Positions 37,324 through 38,059 of a stretch of 38,059 bases of DNA are shown here, piece by piece. The stretch is taken from positions 1 through 38,059 of IMG/VR virus record IMGVR_UViG_3300043449_000473; one strand, given 5' to 3'. The notes below the pieces were generated by a model. The model saw only the letters and a program-made list of their open reading frames with translations. It did not search any database and was not told where the DNA came from. Source of the stretch: a virus. Position numbers and translations under genes: made by a program. Positions within the stretch are counted from its first letter, which is position 1. Every line of letters begins with the position of its first letter.

Positions 37324-37725
37324 ATGACACAAGTAATCATATTTTCAAACTCTAATGGTGGTGTATCTACTTGCATCCCTACTGGCGAAATCAGCATTGA
37401 AGCTGTATTAGCTAAAGACTGCCCTAAAGGTGCAATCATTGTTGATTCTTCAGCACTTCCAACCGCTAATGATTTTTACAATGCTTGGGAACTAGCTGAC
37501 GGAGTAGTAACTGTTGGCCTAGCCAAAGCCGTAGAAATTACTAAGAAGCGTCTAAGAGCAGAGCGTGAGCCTTTGTTGCAAGCACAAGATGTAGCGTTCC
37601 AAAGAGCCTTAGAATCAGGTGCAGATACTACTGCTATCGTTGCTGAAAAACAAAGATTGCGTGATATTACTAATTTCTCTGCAACGACTTTAGAGCAATT
37701 GCGTAGCCTTAAAGCTGGAGTGTAA
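37324..37725 (+). CDS. Tail fibre assembly chaperone-like protein, copy 1 (intact)
   Basis: 133 aa from ATG 37324. It is the uninterrupted version of the stub at 38-127 and a paralogue of the gene at 644. N-terminal beta part (MTQVIIFSNSNGGVSTC), NAWELADGVVTV, then a charged helix with RLRAEREPLLQAQDVAFQRA. The last ~50 bases and the junction to the next gene are identical to those at 996-1050. Role inferred from family resemblance and place. Confidence 0.65.
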   Translation: MTQVIIFSNSNGGVSTCIPTGEISIEAVLAKDCPKGAIIVDSSALPTANDFYNAWELADGVVTVGLAKAVEITKKRLRAEREPLLQAQDVAFQRALESGADTTAIVAEKQRLRDITNFSATTLEQLRSLKAGV

Positions 37726-37727
37726 TC

Positions 37728-38059
37728 ATGCCATTACAACTTTCTGGCACTTCGGGTGTTTTAGACAATAGCGGTGCGTTTATTGCTGGTACTGCCGTAG
37801 CTTCTACAAGTGGTACAAGCATTACTTTTACTTCTATCCCTAGCTGGGTAAAGCGTATTACTGTAATGCTTCAAGGTATTAGCGGTAATGGTTCTAGTGA
37901 TTTTTTAATTAGGCTTGGTACAAGCGGTGGATTTGTTTCTAGCGGATATTTAAGTGCGGCTAGTGCATTTGGTAATACTGTTGGCACAAATAATTACACA
38001 AATGGATTTGGCATATATTTAACTGGTCAAAGCGGTGCTGGAGTAATTTTTCATGGCTT
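37728..38059 (+). CDS. Fibre-tip / receptor-binding candidate B1 (partial, runs off window)
   Basis: 110 codons open to the window end. Residues 1-45 are nearly those of the 1048 gene, including a 51-base block of identical DNA, but the rest differs (ITVMLQGISGNGSSDFLIRL instead of ITVCFSGTSVSG). It is thus a different allele or paralogue of the exchangeable tip gene. Confidence 0.55.
   Translation, partial: MPLQLSGTSGVLDNSGAFIAGTAVASTSGTSITFTSIPSWVKRITVMLQGISGNGSSDFLIRLGTSGGFVSSGYLSAASAFGNTVGTNNYTNGFGIYLTGQSGAGVIFHG

Noticed and set aside
37324-38059. Diversity-generating retroelement acting on the tip genes
   Set aside because: No reverse transcriptase gene or adenine-biased template/variable repeat pair was seen; differences are not restricted to A positions.
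1-38059. Temperate lifestyle
   Set aside because: No integrase, excisionase, CI-type repressor, partition or attachment site was recognised; the single small HTH protein is not enough.
1-38059. T7-type RNA polymerase gene
   Set aside because: No protein of the needed size or motifs exists; the largest unknown frames are structural proteins.

Overview
The window is almost the whole genome of a lytic tailed phage with podovirus (T7-like) virion architecture, probably infecting an AT-rich aquatic bacterium; the host cannot be named from sequence alone. Gene order closes into a circle: the structural genes running off the right end (capsid, fibre, fibre tips, fibre-assembly gene) are the kind that open the left end, and bases 1-120 repeat 37287-37406 exactly. 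No integrase, repressor, plasmid, CRISPR or tRNA gene was seen. No T7-type RNA polymerase gene is present; instead there are several near-consensus sigma70 promoters, most with a 17-base spacer, so host polymerase probably transcribes everything.

Layout. (1) 1-2497, + strand: end of a fibre-tip cassette, a truncated fibre-assembly gene interrupted by an HNH homing endonuclease, a full paralogue of that gene, a fibre-tip gene, a XhlA-like membrane protein and three tiny basic proteins. (2) 2505-12070, + strand: promoter, tail adaptor, tail nozzle, tail fibre, a T7 gp13-like small protein, three ejection (internal virion) proteins, two small membrane proteins (holin candidates) and an M15-type endolysin. 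(3) 12067-27256, - strand: early/middle genes in tightly overlapping order. Read 5' to 3' they are about 20 very small accessory genes, then helicase-primase, small membrane or secreted proteins, family A DNA polymerase, SSB, 5'-3' exonuclease, PD-(D/E)XK nuclease, metallophosphoesterase, DUF3310 protein, class II ribonucleotide reductase and a GIY-YIG endonuclease. (4) 27257-28250: a ~1 kb divergent non-coding control region with promoters on both strands, repeats, a G-rich tract that is a candidate packaging site and a candidate structured RNA. (5) 28251-38059, + strand: small and large terminase, Cys-rich protein, portal, two small proteins, scaffold, capsid, a strong UUCG terminator, a long alanine-heptad fibre and its tandem tip and assembly genes.

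The replication genes form a T7-like replisome (primase-helicase, PolA, SSB, flap exonuclease) fed by an adenosylcobalamin-dependent reductase. The most unusual parts are the two alternative states of the fibre-assembly locus at the window ends, six perfect 10-bp repeats beneath a strong promoter ahead of the helicase gene, the structured 27.3-28.1 kb control region, and a bank of unrecognised very small early proteins, including two short hydrophobic peptides, a sigma-region-4-like protein, several zinc-ribbon proteins and a papain-like protein.
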